Below the pieces are notes generated by a model. It had not been told where the DNA came from. It worked only from the letters and a program-made list of their open reading frames with translations, and ran no database searches. Shown in pieces: positions 1-5,204 of a DNA stretch of 5,204 nucleotides. Numbering within the stretch: the first letter of the stretch is position 1; every line of letters begins with the position of its first letter. Source of the DNA: JAYXXU01 sp037969155 (GTDB taxonomy: Bacteria > Pseudomonadota > Gammaproteobacteria > Pseudomonadales > Moraxellaceae). The position numbers and the translations under genes were made by a program. The DNA lies in NCBI GenBank assembly GCA_037969155.1, contig JBBKWW010000007.1, positions 1 through 5,204 of the forward strand, written 5' to 3'.

Positions 1-210
1 GGCGCGATGACCAGCGCGAATAAGACCTGCGGCCGCAATCAAACCATCGTGGTGAAAGATGAGGTCAAATATAACGGTCTGGTCGATGAAAAAACGGGGC
101 GTTTGATTGAGCAAGTCGGTGGTGTGGTCGGGGTGCTGACGGGCATGAAAAACCCACAAATTGGCCGTGATGATGATTACGACGTGACGGTGACGTTTTA
201 TTGTCGTTAA
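1..210 (+). CDS. 3' end of an unrecognised protein (partial at window edge)
   Basis: The reading frame is open from the first base of the window to a TAA stop at 208-210, giving at least 69 codons. An ATG lies at 7-9, but only six bases precede it and no ribosome binding site can be judged, so I treat this as the C-terminal part of a longer gene. The visible protein is polar. It has a Gly/Val-rich segment in the middle (VGGVVGVLTGM), an acidic run (DDDYD) and a beta-strand-like end (VTVTFYC). Two cysteines, one near the start of the visible part and one two residues from the end, could form a disulfide if the protein is exported. That is inference only. I do not recognise the family. The gene converges on the minus-strand gene at 318-812. 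Confidence 0.55.
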   Translation, partial: GAMTSANKTCGRNQTIVVKDEVKYNGLVDEKTGRLIEQVGGVVGVLTGMKNPQIGRDDDYDVTVTFYCR

Positions 211-246
211 GGCTTAGGCTATTTTAACCAATTATTGAGGTCAGTT

Positions 247-269
247 TGGGGTGTGCACGTCGCACCCTA
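247..269 (+). terminator. candidate terminator hairpin between convergent genes
   Basis: A seven-pair stem GGGTGTG (249-255) / CGCACCC (261-267), with one G-U pair and a five-base loop, can be extended outward by a G-U and a T-A pair. It lies about 37 bases past the stop of the plus-strand partial gene. The downstream side reads CTTTGATTATT, so the T-tract is poor. The hairpin is clear, but termination is only probable. On the minus strand no T-run follows it. Confidence 0.4.
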
Positions 270-317
270 CTTTGATTATTCAGAGAAAGTGGTAGCATGC
301 AGACGTGCCGCGCCGAC

Positions 318-812
318 TCAATATACACGAAGGTCAGACTGAACTCCTCGCATACAATCCGGCATAAAAACCACGTCTAATAAACCAGATACGCTGGAAT
401 ACAGTGCGCTTGCACACAAATAATGCTTTAAAGCCGCTTTAAAGATATCTGCGACATCACCGAGTAGCAATATGTGAACTTTTGATCGATTCATCACCTC
501 AAATGATTTGACGCAAACAGTTCCAAAATCCTTTTGATAAACGCTCTCCAACTCCATGTAACACCGCGCACCCTTGTAATAAAATAAGTAATACTCATGG
601 TTGATTTTTCCGCCCGTCAAATTTGCCCAACCACCAAATCTCAGATAGACATCTTCAGCCCGATCCACGACCCACTGTTGCTCAGCCTTTGGGTTGATTT
701 TTAAATTCAGCCATTCACCCGAAAACTGATATGGCCGACTGAGTCGATAGTCGGCCAGTATGTCGTATTTTTTAACATCTTCTTGTGTAATCGTATCAAA
801 CACGAAACCCAT
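318..812 (-). CDS. hypothetical protein, 164 aa, AT-richer than its neighbours
   Basis: This is a complete frame from ATG (810-812) to TGA (318-320). The start is preceded by AAAGAG, seven bases upstream, a weak but usable ribosome binding site. The protein has no signal peptide, lipobox or clear membrane segment, so it is probably cytoplasmic. It is rich in aromatic residues, with a beta-strand-like middle (residues about 60-90, containing RFGGWANLTGG then EYYLFYYKG). A more helical part follows (GDVADIFKAALKHYLCASAL), and the chain ends in mixed sequence. I recognise no domain. Size, aromatic content and a possible alpha/beta fold would suit a small immunity or effector-type accessory protein, but nothing shown here proves that. 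GC is about 40% over 361-600 by hand count, against about 57% over 1321-1560 in the transglycosylase gene, which suggests later acquisition. It lies 83 bases after the transglycosylase gene on the same strand, with a hairpin between them, so it is probably transcribed separately. Confidence 0.7.
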   Translation of the reverse strand: MGFVFDTITQEDVKKYDILADYRLSRPYQFSGEWLNLKINPKAEQQWVVDRAEDVYLRFGGWANLTGGKINHEYYLFYYKGARCYMELESVYQKDFGTVCVKSFEVMNRSKVHILLLGDVADIFKAALKHYLCASALYSSVSGLLDVVFMPDCMRGVQSDLRVY

Positions 813-861
813 GATTTTACTCTTTAAATATTGTGATTTTTAGCACATGCTTAGGCTTAAA

Positions 862-884
862 TGAGAGCGCATCACACGCCCTCA
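862..884 (-). terminator. likely rho-independent terminator of the transglycosylase gene
   Basis: Read on the minus strand, TGAGGGCG (884-877) pairs with CGCTCTCA (869-862) as an eight-pair stem with one G-U pair and a seven-base loop. It begins 11 bases after the transglycosylase stop codon. The stem is followed by TTTAAG, a short T-tract, so termination may be partial. Position and orientation fit the end of the transglycosylase transcript. Confidence 0.5.
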
Positions 885-895
885 CGCCCCCAACA

Positions 896-2158
896 TTACT
901 CCGCGCCCAACAAATGCAACACCGCAGGGGTCGGAAAACCATCCGCCACTAAGCCATTGGCATGCTGAAACCGACTAATCGCCGCTCGCGTGCCGGGTCC
1001 AAACACCCCATCGGCTGTTCCCGCGTTAAAGCCATTGGCGTTTAAAAAGGTCTGAATCTGAATTACCTGCGGGCGATACAAGCGCGGTGAATCAACCGGC
1101 GCACGACTCGGCGCAGCACCACCGGCAATCCGATCCGCCAACAACCCAACCGACAACGCATACGCCTCAGCGCGATTCCAACCCATGATCACATTAAAAT
1201 TGTCATACACCAAAAACGCCGGCCCTTGGCTACCGGTCGGCACCATCAAGGCCGCCTGTACATCAGCCGCGGTCAGTGGCGTACGATCCATCGCGGTCAC
1301 GCCCAACTCGGCCCATTCGAGCAGATTTTTTTGGGTTTGTAAGCCAGTCTGACGGTAATCAAACCCCTCTGGCAAACTCACCTCACGCCCCCAACGCATG
1401 CCCCGCTGCCAGCCCAAGCCGCGTAGAAAATTCGCCGCCGAAGCCATCGCATCGGGCACACTGCCCCACAGATCACGCTTGCCGTCAGCATCTCCATCGA
1501 CTGCGTAGGTCAAAAATGTGGTCGGCATAAACTGTACATTGCCCATCGCACCTGCCCACGAACCACTCATCCGCTCGGGTGTCATTTCACCCGCATCAAT
1601 AATTTTTAGTGCATTAATCAACTCACCACTAAACAGCTCAGCCCGTCGCCCATCACAAGCCAGCGTGGCCAGCGCACTTAATGTCGGTGTATTGCCAAAA
1701 TAGCCACCGAAGTTGGTTTCCAAGCCCCAAAACGCCAGTAAATAATGTGCAGGTACACCGTATTCGGCTTCAACTTTGGCAAACGTGGCGGCATGCTCTT
1801 GCAGCAAACGTTGTGCGCGGGTAATCCGGTCGGTACTGACCCGCCCACGATAATAATCCGCAAAACCCGCAGTAAACTCTGGCTGGGCACGATCTAAGCG
1901 AATAATCGAATCCAAACGACGAATCGGTGCGAAGCCTTGTTGAATCGCTGCGGCTGAGACACCCGCACCCGCACTGCGCTGTTTAAGCTCAGCAACACAA
2001 GCGTCAAACTCGGTCGGTAGTGCGACAAAAGGCAAGGTCACCGCGACGGGTGCAGCTTGCACAGCAGGTGGCTCAGACGCGGCAGCCGGTTGATTTTGAC
2101 TGCAACCAGCAATTAACAATAAGCTGGCAAGGCCAGAGGTATAGCCATACGATTTCAT
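896..2158 (-). CDS. MltB-family lytic murein transglycosylase, lipoprotein, with C-terminal peptidoglycan-binding domain
   Basis: This enzyme cleaves the MurNAc-GlcNAc bond of peptidoglycan, leaving 1,6-anhydroMurNAc ends, and acts in the periplasm anchored to the outer membrane. Numbering from ATG 2158 (420 aa), residues 1-18 are a short signal peptide ending in the lipobox LIAG-C19. Ser follows the Cys, so outer-membrane sorting is expected. An Ala/Pro-rich linker leads to an SLT_2/MltB catalytic domain at about 45-350. The catalytic Glu is E147 in FWGLETNFG, and the conserved SWAGAMGNVQFMPTTF block is at 200-215. A DGDADGKRD loop at 221-229 resembles the calcium-binding EF-hand loop of E. 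coli MltB/Slt35. A PG_binding_1 domain at about 360-417 carries ADGVFGPGTRAAISRFQ. E. coli MltB lacks that C-terminal domain, but many proteobacterial paralogues have it. A GTG at 2161 directly precedes the ATG. AGGA (2169-2172) is spaced 7 from GTG and 10 from ATG, so either start works. Which MltB paralogue this is cannot be decided, so no symbol is given. Confidence 0.95.
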   Translation of the reverse strand: MKSYGYTSGLASLLLIAGCSQNQPAAASEPPAVQAAPVAVTLPFVALPTEFDACVAELKQRSAGAGVSAAAIQQGFAPIRRLDSIIRLDRAQPEFTAGFADYYRGRVSTDRITRAQRLLQEHAATFAKVEAEYGVPAHYLLAFWGLETNFGGYFGNTPTLSALATLACDGRRAELFSGELINALKIIDAGEMTPERMSGSWAGAMGNVQFMPTTFLTYAVDGDADGKRDLWGSVPDAMASAANFLRGLGWQRGMRWGREVSLPEGFDYRQTGLQTQKNLLEWAELGVTAMDRTPLTAADVQAALMVPTGSQGPAFLVYDNFNVIMGWNRAEAYALSVGLLADRIAGGAAPSRAPVDSPRLYRPQVIQIQTFLNANGFNAGTADGVFGPGTRAAISRFQHANGLVADGFPTPAVLHLLGAE

Positions 2159-2281
2159 CACTATTTTTTCCTATAGACACGGCAGGCCAAAGGCCAGAAA
2201 GACGGATTAACATCGTTCAGTTAAGAGGCTCTCAGTGCATATTGCCCCCACCGACATCCTTTAAAAAACGGGATTGGGTGG

Positions 2282-2310
2282 AATATGACGCATCACCGAA
2301 CAGCACTCAA
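2282..2310 (-). promoter_or_regulatory. candidate sigma-70 promoter for the transglycosylase gene
   Basis: On the minus strand TTGAGT (2310-2305) and CATATT (2287-2282) are separated by exactly 17 bases, each matching four of six consensus positions. Transcription would start near 2275 and give a leader of about 115 bases. The 260-base gap between the holD-like gene and the transglycosylase (2159-2421) contains no other gene I can support and no strong terminator for the upstream operon, so readthrough is also possible. Confidence 0.35.
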
Positions 2311-2421
2311 TCAGATGCAACTAGCTTACCAAAATCAGCACGCAACAGGTCAGCCACGCTGGGCCAATCTCGCGCAGAACTGCGGCAAAACATCAGGTTT
2401 TTTGTGACTGGCGCGACAATA

Positions 2422-3159
2422 TCAGCCGATGACATCAGACCGCAACAACAGCCACAGGCTGCGCTTTTGTGAAGGATTGGCCAGCAGATCGGTTAGACTC
2501 GGCAGTCGCTCAATCCGCTCAGGACAGACCTGATCCGCTAAATCGCCCATCAAGCCGACCCGTTGGGTTTTGCCCAAGCGATGTAAAAAACCAGCAAACG
2601 CCGCCGACACACCCTGCATGCGCTGCCAACGCACACCTTCAGCTAACGGCCAAATAAAGCTTTCAGGCGCACTGGCCTGCATGGCCTGACCGATATTGTC
2701 CCACAGCCGCTGACAAGCTGCATCCTGTAAGGTTTGCTCTGGTACCAGTACGATCCAAGCACCAATCAACCGCGCCTGTACACTAAAACGCAAGAGCGGT
2801 TCAGTCACCACCGGCTCAACCGTCAGGGGCTCAGTAACCACGTCATTGGCGTGTTCGGCCAATCCCGGATGCAATGCTATCGGTGGCATAAAAGCTTCAC
2901 GCGCCGACAAACTTGGTGGCGCGTGAGGGGGTGAGATATCAGAGACAGCGGGTGGCACTGATGTATTGGGAATAAACCGCGCAGACTGCGCACGGGTCTC
3001 AGCAACAATTACTGGCCTAGACAACTCTGATTGTGGTGCAGGGTCTACTTGCGGTTGATCTCGCCACAGCGACACGCGCGCGCGCTGCACTGACCCACCA
3101 CGTCCCATCCAGACAGGGATGTTCAGTGCCGCCAGAACGGCTCGCGTGCGTGGCTGCAC
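2422..3159 (-). CDS. holD: probable DNA polymerase III psi subunit (HolD-like), with an unusual long Pro-rich linker
   Basis: Psi bridges the clamp loader (DnaX complex) to chi, and through chi to SSB, during chromosome replication in the cytoplasm. The 245-aa frame starts at GTG (3159-3157) with GAGG (3169-3172) nine bases upstream, inside the end of leuA. Aligned from memory to E. coli psi (about 137 aa), the N-terminus keeps L9, L12, I14 and W17 at identical positions. This is the segment in which E. coli psi inserts Trp17 into the clamp-loader collar. The exact register also supports the GTG start. The core begins near 125: RLIGAWIVLVP resembles the first strand of psi. The C-terminal block SLTDLLANPSQKRSLWLLL (221-239) matches the psi ending ALTDLRANPTARAALW. 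Residues about 35-124 are a low-complexity Pro/Ala/Val/Thr/Glu linker absent from E. coli, containing VVTEPL twice (107-112, 117-122). In E. coli and Pseudomonas holD is followed by rimI. Here no rimI is visible. The call is inference from short motifs, because psi diverges quickly. Confidence 0.72.
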   Translation of the reverse strand: MQPRTRAVLAALNIPVWMGRGGSVQRARVSLWRDQPQVDPAPQSELSRPVIVAETRAQSARFIPNTSVPPAVSDISPPHAPPSLSAREAFMPPIALHPGLAEHANDVVTEPLTVEPVVTEPLLRFSVQARLIGAWIVLVPEQTLQDAACQRLWDNIGQAMQASAPESFIWPLAEGVRWQRMQGVSAAFAGFLHRLGKTQRVGLMGDLADQVCPERIERLPSLTDLLANPSQKRSLWLLLRSDVIG

Positions 3160-3160
3160 C

Positions 3161-4729
3161 TTACATGACCTCGCTGGTTTGCGCGTTGGCCTTGCCTTCG
3201 GTGGACAACCAATTCAGCGCATCCAAATAGGCTTTGGCACTGGCAATAATCACATCAAAGTCTGCACCTTGGCCAGTCACAATGCGGCCGTTCTGATTGA
3301 GACGCACCGCGACTTCGGCTTGGCTATCAGTGCCGCTGGTCACTGAATTGACCTGATACAGCTCCAACACAGCATCCGATTGCACCACCAATTCGATGGT
3401 TTTAAACACCGCATCAACAGGACCAGAACCCACACCTTCGACTGGATGCGCCATGCCATCTTTTTGGATGGTGAGCTGCGCCCGTGTTGCATTGGGTTCT
3501 TGACCGGTTTTGCTGGTCACTTCTAAAGCGATCAATGCAAAGCGTTCATTGACTTCCGCGCCATGATGACCACTGACCAACGCATGCAAATCCTCATCAA
3601 AGATTTCGCTCTTACGATCCGCCAAATCTTTAAATTTGACAAACAATGCATTCAATTCATCATCGCTGCCGATGCCAATGCCTAACTCCTCCAACCGCGC
3701 CCGAAATGCGGCACGGCCAGATAATTTACCCAAGCTGAGCTTGTTATTTTTCCAGCCGACATCTTGCGCCCGCATGATTTCATAGGTTTCACGATGTTTT
3801 AAAATGCCGTCTTGGTGGATGCCAGACTCATGCGCGAAGGCATTTGCCCCGACAATTGCCTTGTTCGGCTGTACCACATAGCCGGTAATCGCTGATACCA
3901 AGCGCGAACTCGGCACGATTTCTTCGGTGCGGATATTGGTGTGCACGTTAAACATGTCACGCCGTACACGGGTCGCCATCACGATTTCTTCCAGTGCTGC
4001 GTTACCTGCCCGCTCACCCAAGCCATTGATGGTACATTCGACTTGCCGCGCACCGGCTTGCACAGCGGCCAAGCTATTGGCGACTGCCATGCCCAAATCA
4101 TTATGGCAATGCGCTGACCAAATCACCTTGTCCGAATTCGGCACTTGGGCGATCAAGTTGGTAAATAAATCACCGATTAAGTTTGGGGTCGAATAGCCGA
4201 CCGTATCCGGCACATTGATAGTTTTGGCACCGGCTTTAATCACTTCATCAAAAATCCGCACCAAAAACGGTAACTCTGAACGAATCGCGTCTTCGGCCGA
4301 AAACTCAACATCATCGGTATATTCACGCGCCCATTTGATGGCTTTGACCGCAGCTTCCACTACTTGGTCTTCACTCATGCGCAACTTGTATTGCATGTGA
4401 ATCGGGCTGGTCGCAATAAAGGTATGCACCCGACCACGATTGGCATGTTGGATCGCTTCACCGGCGCGACGCACGTCTTTTTCATTGGCACGTGCCAACG
4501 AACAGATGGTCGAGTCTTTAATCAGACGAGAAATACTGGAAATCGCATCAAAATCGCCAGGACTCGCTGCGGCAAAACCGGCTTCGATCACGTCCACGCC
4601 CAAGCGCTCAAGCTGACGGGCGACGCGGATTTTTTCCTCTTTGGTCATCGCAGCGCCGGGGCTCTGTTCCCCATCACGCAAGGTGGTATCAAAAATAATC
4701 AATTGGCTGCTTGGGTTACTATGAGTCAT
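3161..4729 (-). CDS. leuA: 2-isopropylmalate synthase (leucine biosynthesis, first committed step)
   Basis: LeuA (EC 2.3.3.13) condenses acetyl-CoA with 2-oxoisovalerate to give 2-isopropylmalate in the cytoplasm. From ATG 4729 the protein has 522 aa, the usual length of the proteobacterial type related to E. coli LeuA (523 aa). The N-terminal TIM-barrel (HMGL-like) domain spans about 9-280. It has the signature FDTTLRDGEQSPG at 13-25 (R18, D19, E21), metal ligands D14, H207 and H209 in AHCHND, and N243 in GERAGNAALEE. A helical subdomain carries HESGIHQDGILK (300-311). The C-terminal LeuA dimer/allosteric domain (about 390-510), which binds leucine for feedback inhibition, ends in a conserved SGTDSQAEVAVRL. 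All key residues are present and the frame is intact. A GTG 69 bases further upstream (4798) would add 23 residues not found in the family. ATG 4729 has AGGAAG seven bases upstream and matches the family start. The holD-like gene follows after one base. Confidence 0.98.
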   Translation of the reverse strand: MTHSNPSSQLIIFDTTLRDGEQSPGAAMTKEEKIRVARQLERLGVDVIEAGFAAASPGDFDAISSISRLIKDSTICSLARANEKDVRRAGEAIQHANRGRVHTFIATSPIHMQYKLRMSEDQVVEAAVKAIKWAREYTDDVEFSAEDAIRSELPFLVRIFDEVIKAGAKTINVPDTVGYSTPNLIGDLFTNLIAQVPNSDKVIWSAHCHNDLGMAVANSLAAVQAGARQVECTINGLGERAGNAALEEIVMATRVRRDMFNVHTNIRTEEIVPSSRLVSAITGYVVQPNKAIVGANAFAHESGIHQDGILKHRETYEIMRAQDVGWKNNKLSLGKLSGRAAFRARLEELGIGIGSDDELNALFVKFKDLADRKSEIFDEDLHALVSGHHGAEVNERFALIALEVTSKTGQEPNATRAQLTIQKDGMAHPVEGVGSGPVDAVFKTIELVVQSDAVLELYQVNSVTSGTDSQAEVAVRLNQNGRIVTGQGADFDVIIASAKAYLDALNWLSTEGKANAQTSEVM

Positions 4730-4736
4730 GGTCTTG

Positions 4737-4742
4737 CTTCCT
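4737..4742 (-). promoter_or_regulatory. ribosome binding site that decides the leuA start
   Basis: On the minus strand AGGAAG lies seven bases before ATG 4729. The upstream in-frame GTG at 4798 is preceded only by GCTCGGTA, a poor site. This favours the 522-aa protein over the 545-aa version. Confidence 0.75.
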
Positions 4743-4758
4743 AAAAATGGGCTGGGAC

Positions 4759-4833
4759 ACGCTGCTAAATCGGGTTCATTCAAAAAAATCAGCAGCACTA
4801 CCGAGCAGTTCGTAGCGTGTTAGGCGGCTACGA
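4759..4833 (-). promoter_or_regulatory. structured leader of leuA (two hairpins flanking a T7 run)
   Basis: Read on the minus strand, the first hairpin is TCGTAGC (4833-4827) / GCTACGA (4816-4810), seven perfect pairs with a ten-base loop. A second stem pairs GTGCTGCT (4798-4791) with AGCAGCGT (4766-4759), eight pairs including two G-U, around a 24-base loop that contains seven T (4788-4782). A weaker alternative hairpin, ACTGC (4809-4805) with GTAGT (4801-4797), would compete with the second stem and would precede the T7 run by about eight bases. This could be an attenuator-like switch, or just a folded 5' UTR. I see no leucine-rich leader peptide with its own stop codon, and a T-box would not be expected in a proteobacterium. 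Confidence 0.35.
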
Positions 4834-4854
4834 GACAATCCAAACAATGGACGG

Positions 4855-4883
4855 ATTTTGCCTGTATGTGGCAGGAGATGCAA
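4855..4883 (-). promoter_or_regulatory. candidate sigma-70 promoter for leuA-holD
   Basis: On the minus strand TTGCAT (4883-4878) and CAAAAT (4860-4855) are spaced 17 bases apart, with an eight-base T-run reaching into the -35 region from upstream. The -35 matches only three of six consensus bases and the -10 four. Transcription would start near 4848 and include the folded leader. It is the best candidate I find, but not a strong one. Confidence 0.3.
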
Positions 4884-5106
4884 AAAAAATCGAGGTATAA
4901 ATAGGAATGCCCCTCAGGGCAGGAGCAGAAGGGTCGCAGCAATGGCGCGCAAGACAGCGCAAGTATCAAATGAGATGTTCATAGTTCGACCTTACCGAGA
5001 ATCAGGGCAAACTGTCAATCTGATTTTTGGGATGAAATTGATCGGTTTTTTCGATAAAAAAATTTTAGCTAAAGACTGCCGGAGTATTCAACGTACAGGG
5101 ATAGTC
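4884..5106. other. intergenic stretch without a supported gene
   Basis: Together with the leader and promoter entries on one side and the inverted repeats on the other, this fills the 475 bases right of the leuA start. It holds a five-pair hairpin TGCCC/GGGCA (4908-4921) without a T-run, and an AT-rich patch with T6 (5046-5051) facing A7 (5056-5062). A plus-strand frame starting at TTG 4858 and ending at 5124 crosses the region. It has no ribosome binding site, runs over the candidate leuA promoter and enters the inverted repeat, so I do not call it a gene. Confidence 0.5.
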
Positions 5107-5151
5107 GTGCTTGGAGCTGTTTGAGCCATGGATGGCGAGTCCTCCAAGCAC
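5107..5151. repeat. ten-base perfect inverted repeat with inner GCCATGGATGGC palindrome
   Basis: GTGCTTGGAG (5107-5116) and CTCCAAGCAC (5142-5151) are exact reverse complements, separated by 25 bases. The loop contains GCCATGGATGGC (5125-5136), itself able to form a small hairpin. Such two-level hairpins typically come from dispersed intergenic repeats or from terminators. Neither strand shows a T-run right after the stem, so I favour a repeat. Copy number cannot be judged from one window. Confidence 0.6.
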
Positions 5152-5162
5152 AAGGGCTTTTG

Positions 5163-5192
5163 CTTACTTTTGGCCTGTCAAAAGTGAGGCCA
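5163..5192. repeat. overlapping inverted repeats at the right window edge
   Basis: CTTACTTTTG (5163-5172) pairs with CAAAAGTGAG (5179-5188) over ten positions, one of them a wobble or mismatch, with a six-base loop. TGGCCT (5171-5176) also pairs exactly with AGGCCA (5187-5192). The two stems share bases and cannot form together. They begin 11 bases after the preceding hairpin, so both may belong to one compound intergenic repeat that continues past the window. Confidence 0.5.
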
Positions 5193-5204
5193 GCCGCAGG
5201 CTTA

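Noticed and set aside
2378..2389. CGCAG-TT-CTGCG inverted repeat as terminator of leuA-holD
   Set aside because: It allows only a four-pair stem with a tetraloop, and no T-tract follows on the minus strand.
2159..2421. Possible rimI remnant after the holD-like gene
   Set aside because: rimI is the usual partner of holD, but no minus-strand frame with an acetyltransferase motif is visible in the 260-base gap.
2020..2472. 150-codon plus-strand frame across the transglycosylase start and the intergenic gap
   Set aside because: It is antisense to the 5' end of a certain gene, and its composition (Ser/Arg/Gln-rich) looks like a shadow frame. No family resemblance or start signal was seen.
4364..4744. 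126-codon plus-strand frame antisense to leuA
   Set aside because: It lies almost wholly within the highly conserved leuA coding region, so it is best explained as a shadow of leuA codon use.
5046..5062. T6/A7 hairpin as a terminator or promoter
   Set aside because: The stem is only A-T pairs with a four-base loop. No GC-rich stem lies before a T-run, and no properly spaced -35/-10 pair was found around it.
4858..5124. 88-codon plus-strand frame right of leuA
   Set aside because: It starts with TTG without a ribosome binding site, has Arg/Lys-rich low-information sequence, overlaps the candidate leuA promoter and ends inside an inverted repeat.
1..5204. CRISPR array, tRNA, rRNA, transposase or attachment site
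   Set aside because: No regularly spaced repeats, no tRNA-like cloverleaf, no transposase motif and no flanking direct repeats were seen on either strand.

Overview
The window looks like ordinary chromosomal DNA from a Gram-negative proteobacterium, most likely a gammaproteobacterium and possibly a betaproteobacterium. The basis is a lipoprotein murein transglycosylase of the MltB class, a proteobacterial-type 2-isopropylmalate synthase, and a gene that resembles the DNA polymerase III psi subunit, which is known mainly from gammaproteobacteria. Genus and species cannot be read from the sequence.

Layout, left to right. Positions 1-210 (+) hold the 3' end of an unrecognised gene cut by the window edge. 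A short intergenic stretch (211-317) with a terminator-like hairpin separates it from a convergent, AT-richer gene of unknown function (318-812, -). Then come three recognisable genes, all on the minus strand. They are read from right to left: leuA (3161-4729), a holD-like gene (2422-3159) and an MltB-type lytic transglycosylase (896-2158). The 475 bases right of the leuA start (4730-5204) contain no convincing gene. They hold the leuA ribosome binding site, a structured leader, a candidate promoter and, at the right edge, two strong inverted repeats that look like part of an intergenic repeat.

How the genes fit together: leuA makes the first committed intermediate of leucine biosynthesis. 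The holD-like gene starts one base after the leuA stop codon, so it is almost certainly co-transcribed and probably translationally coupled. If the call is right, its product links the clamp-loader complex to single-stranded-DNA-binding protein through chi. The transglycosylase follows after 260 bases with its own candidate promoter and a hairpin terminator, so it is probably a separate unit for cell-wall remodelling.

I do not see a new multi-gene system, CRISPR array, RNA gene or complete mobile element. The most useful observation is the holD-like gene, which standard annotation could easily leave as hypothetical. The others are its tight coupling to leuA, the foldable leuA leader, the low-GC orphan gene at 318-812 and the paired inverted repeats at 5107-5192.
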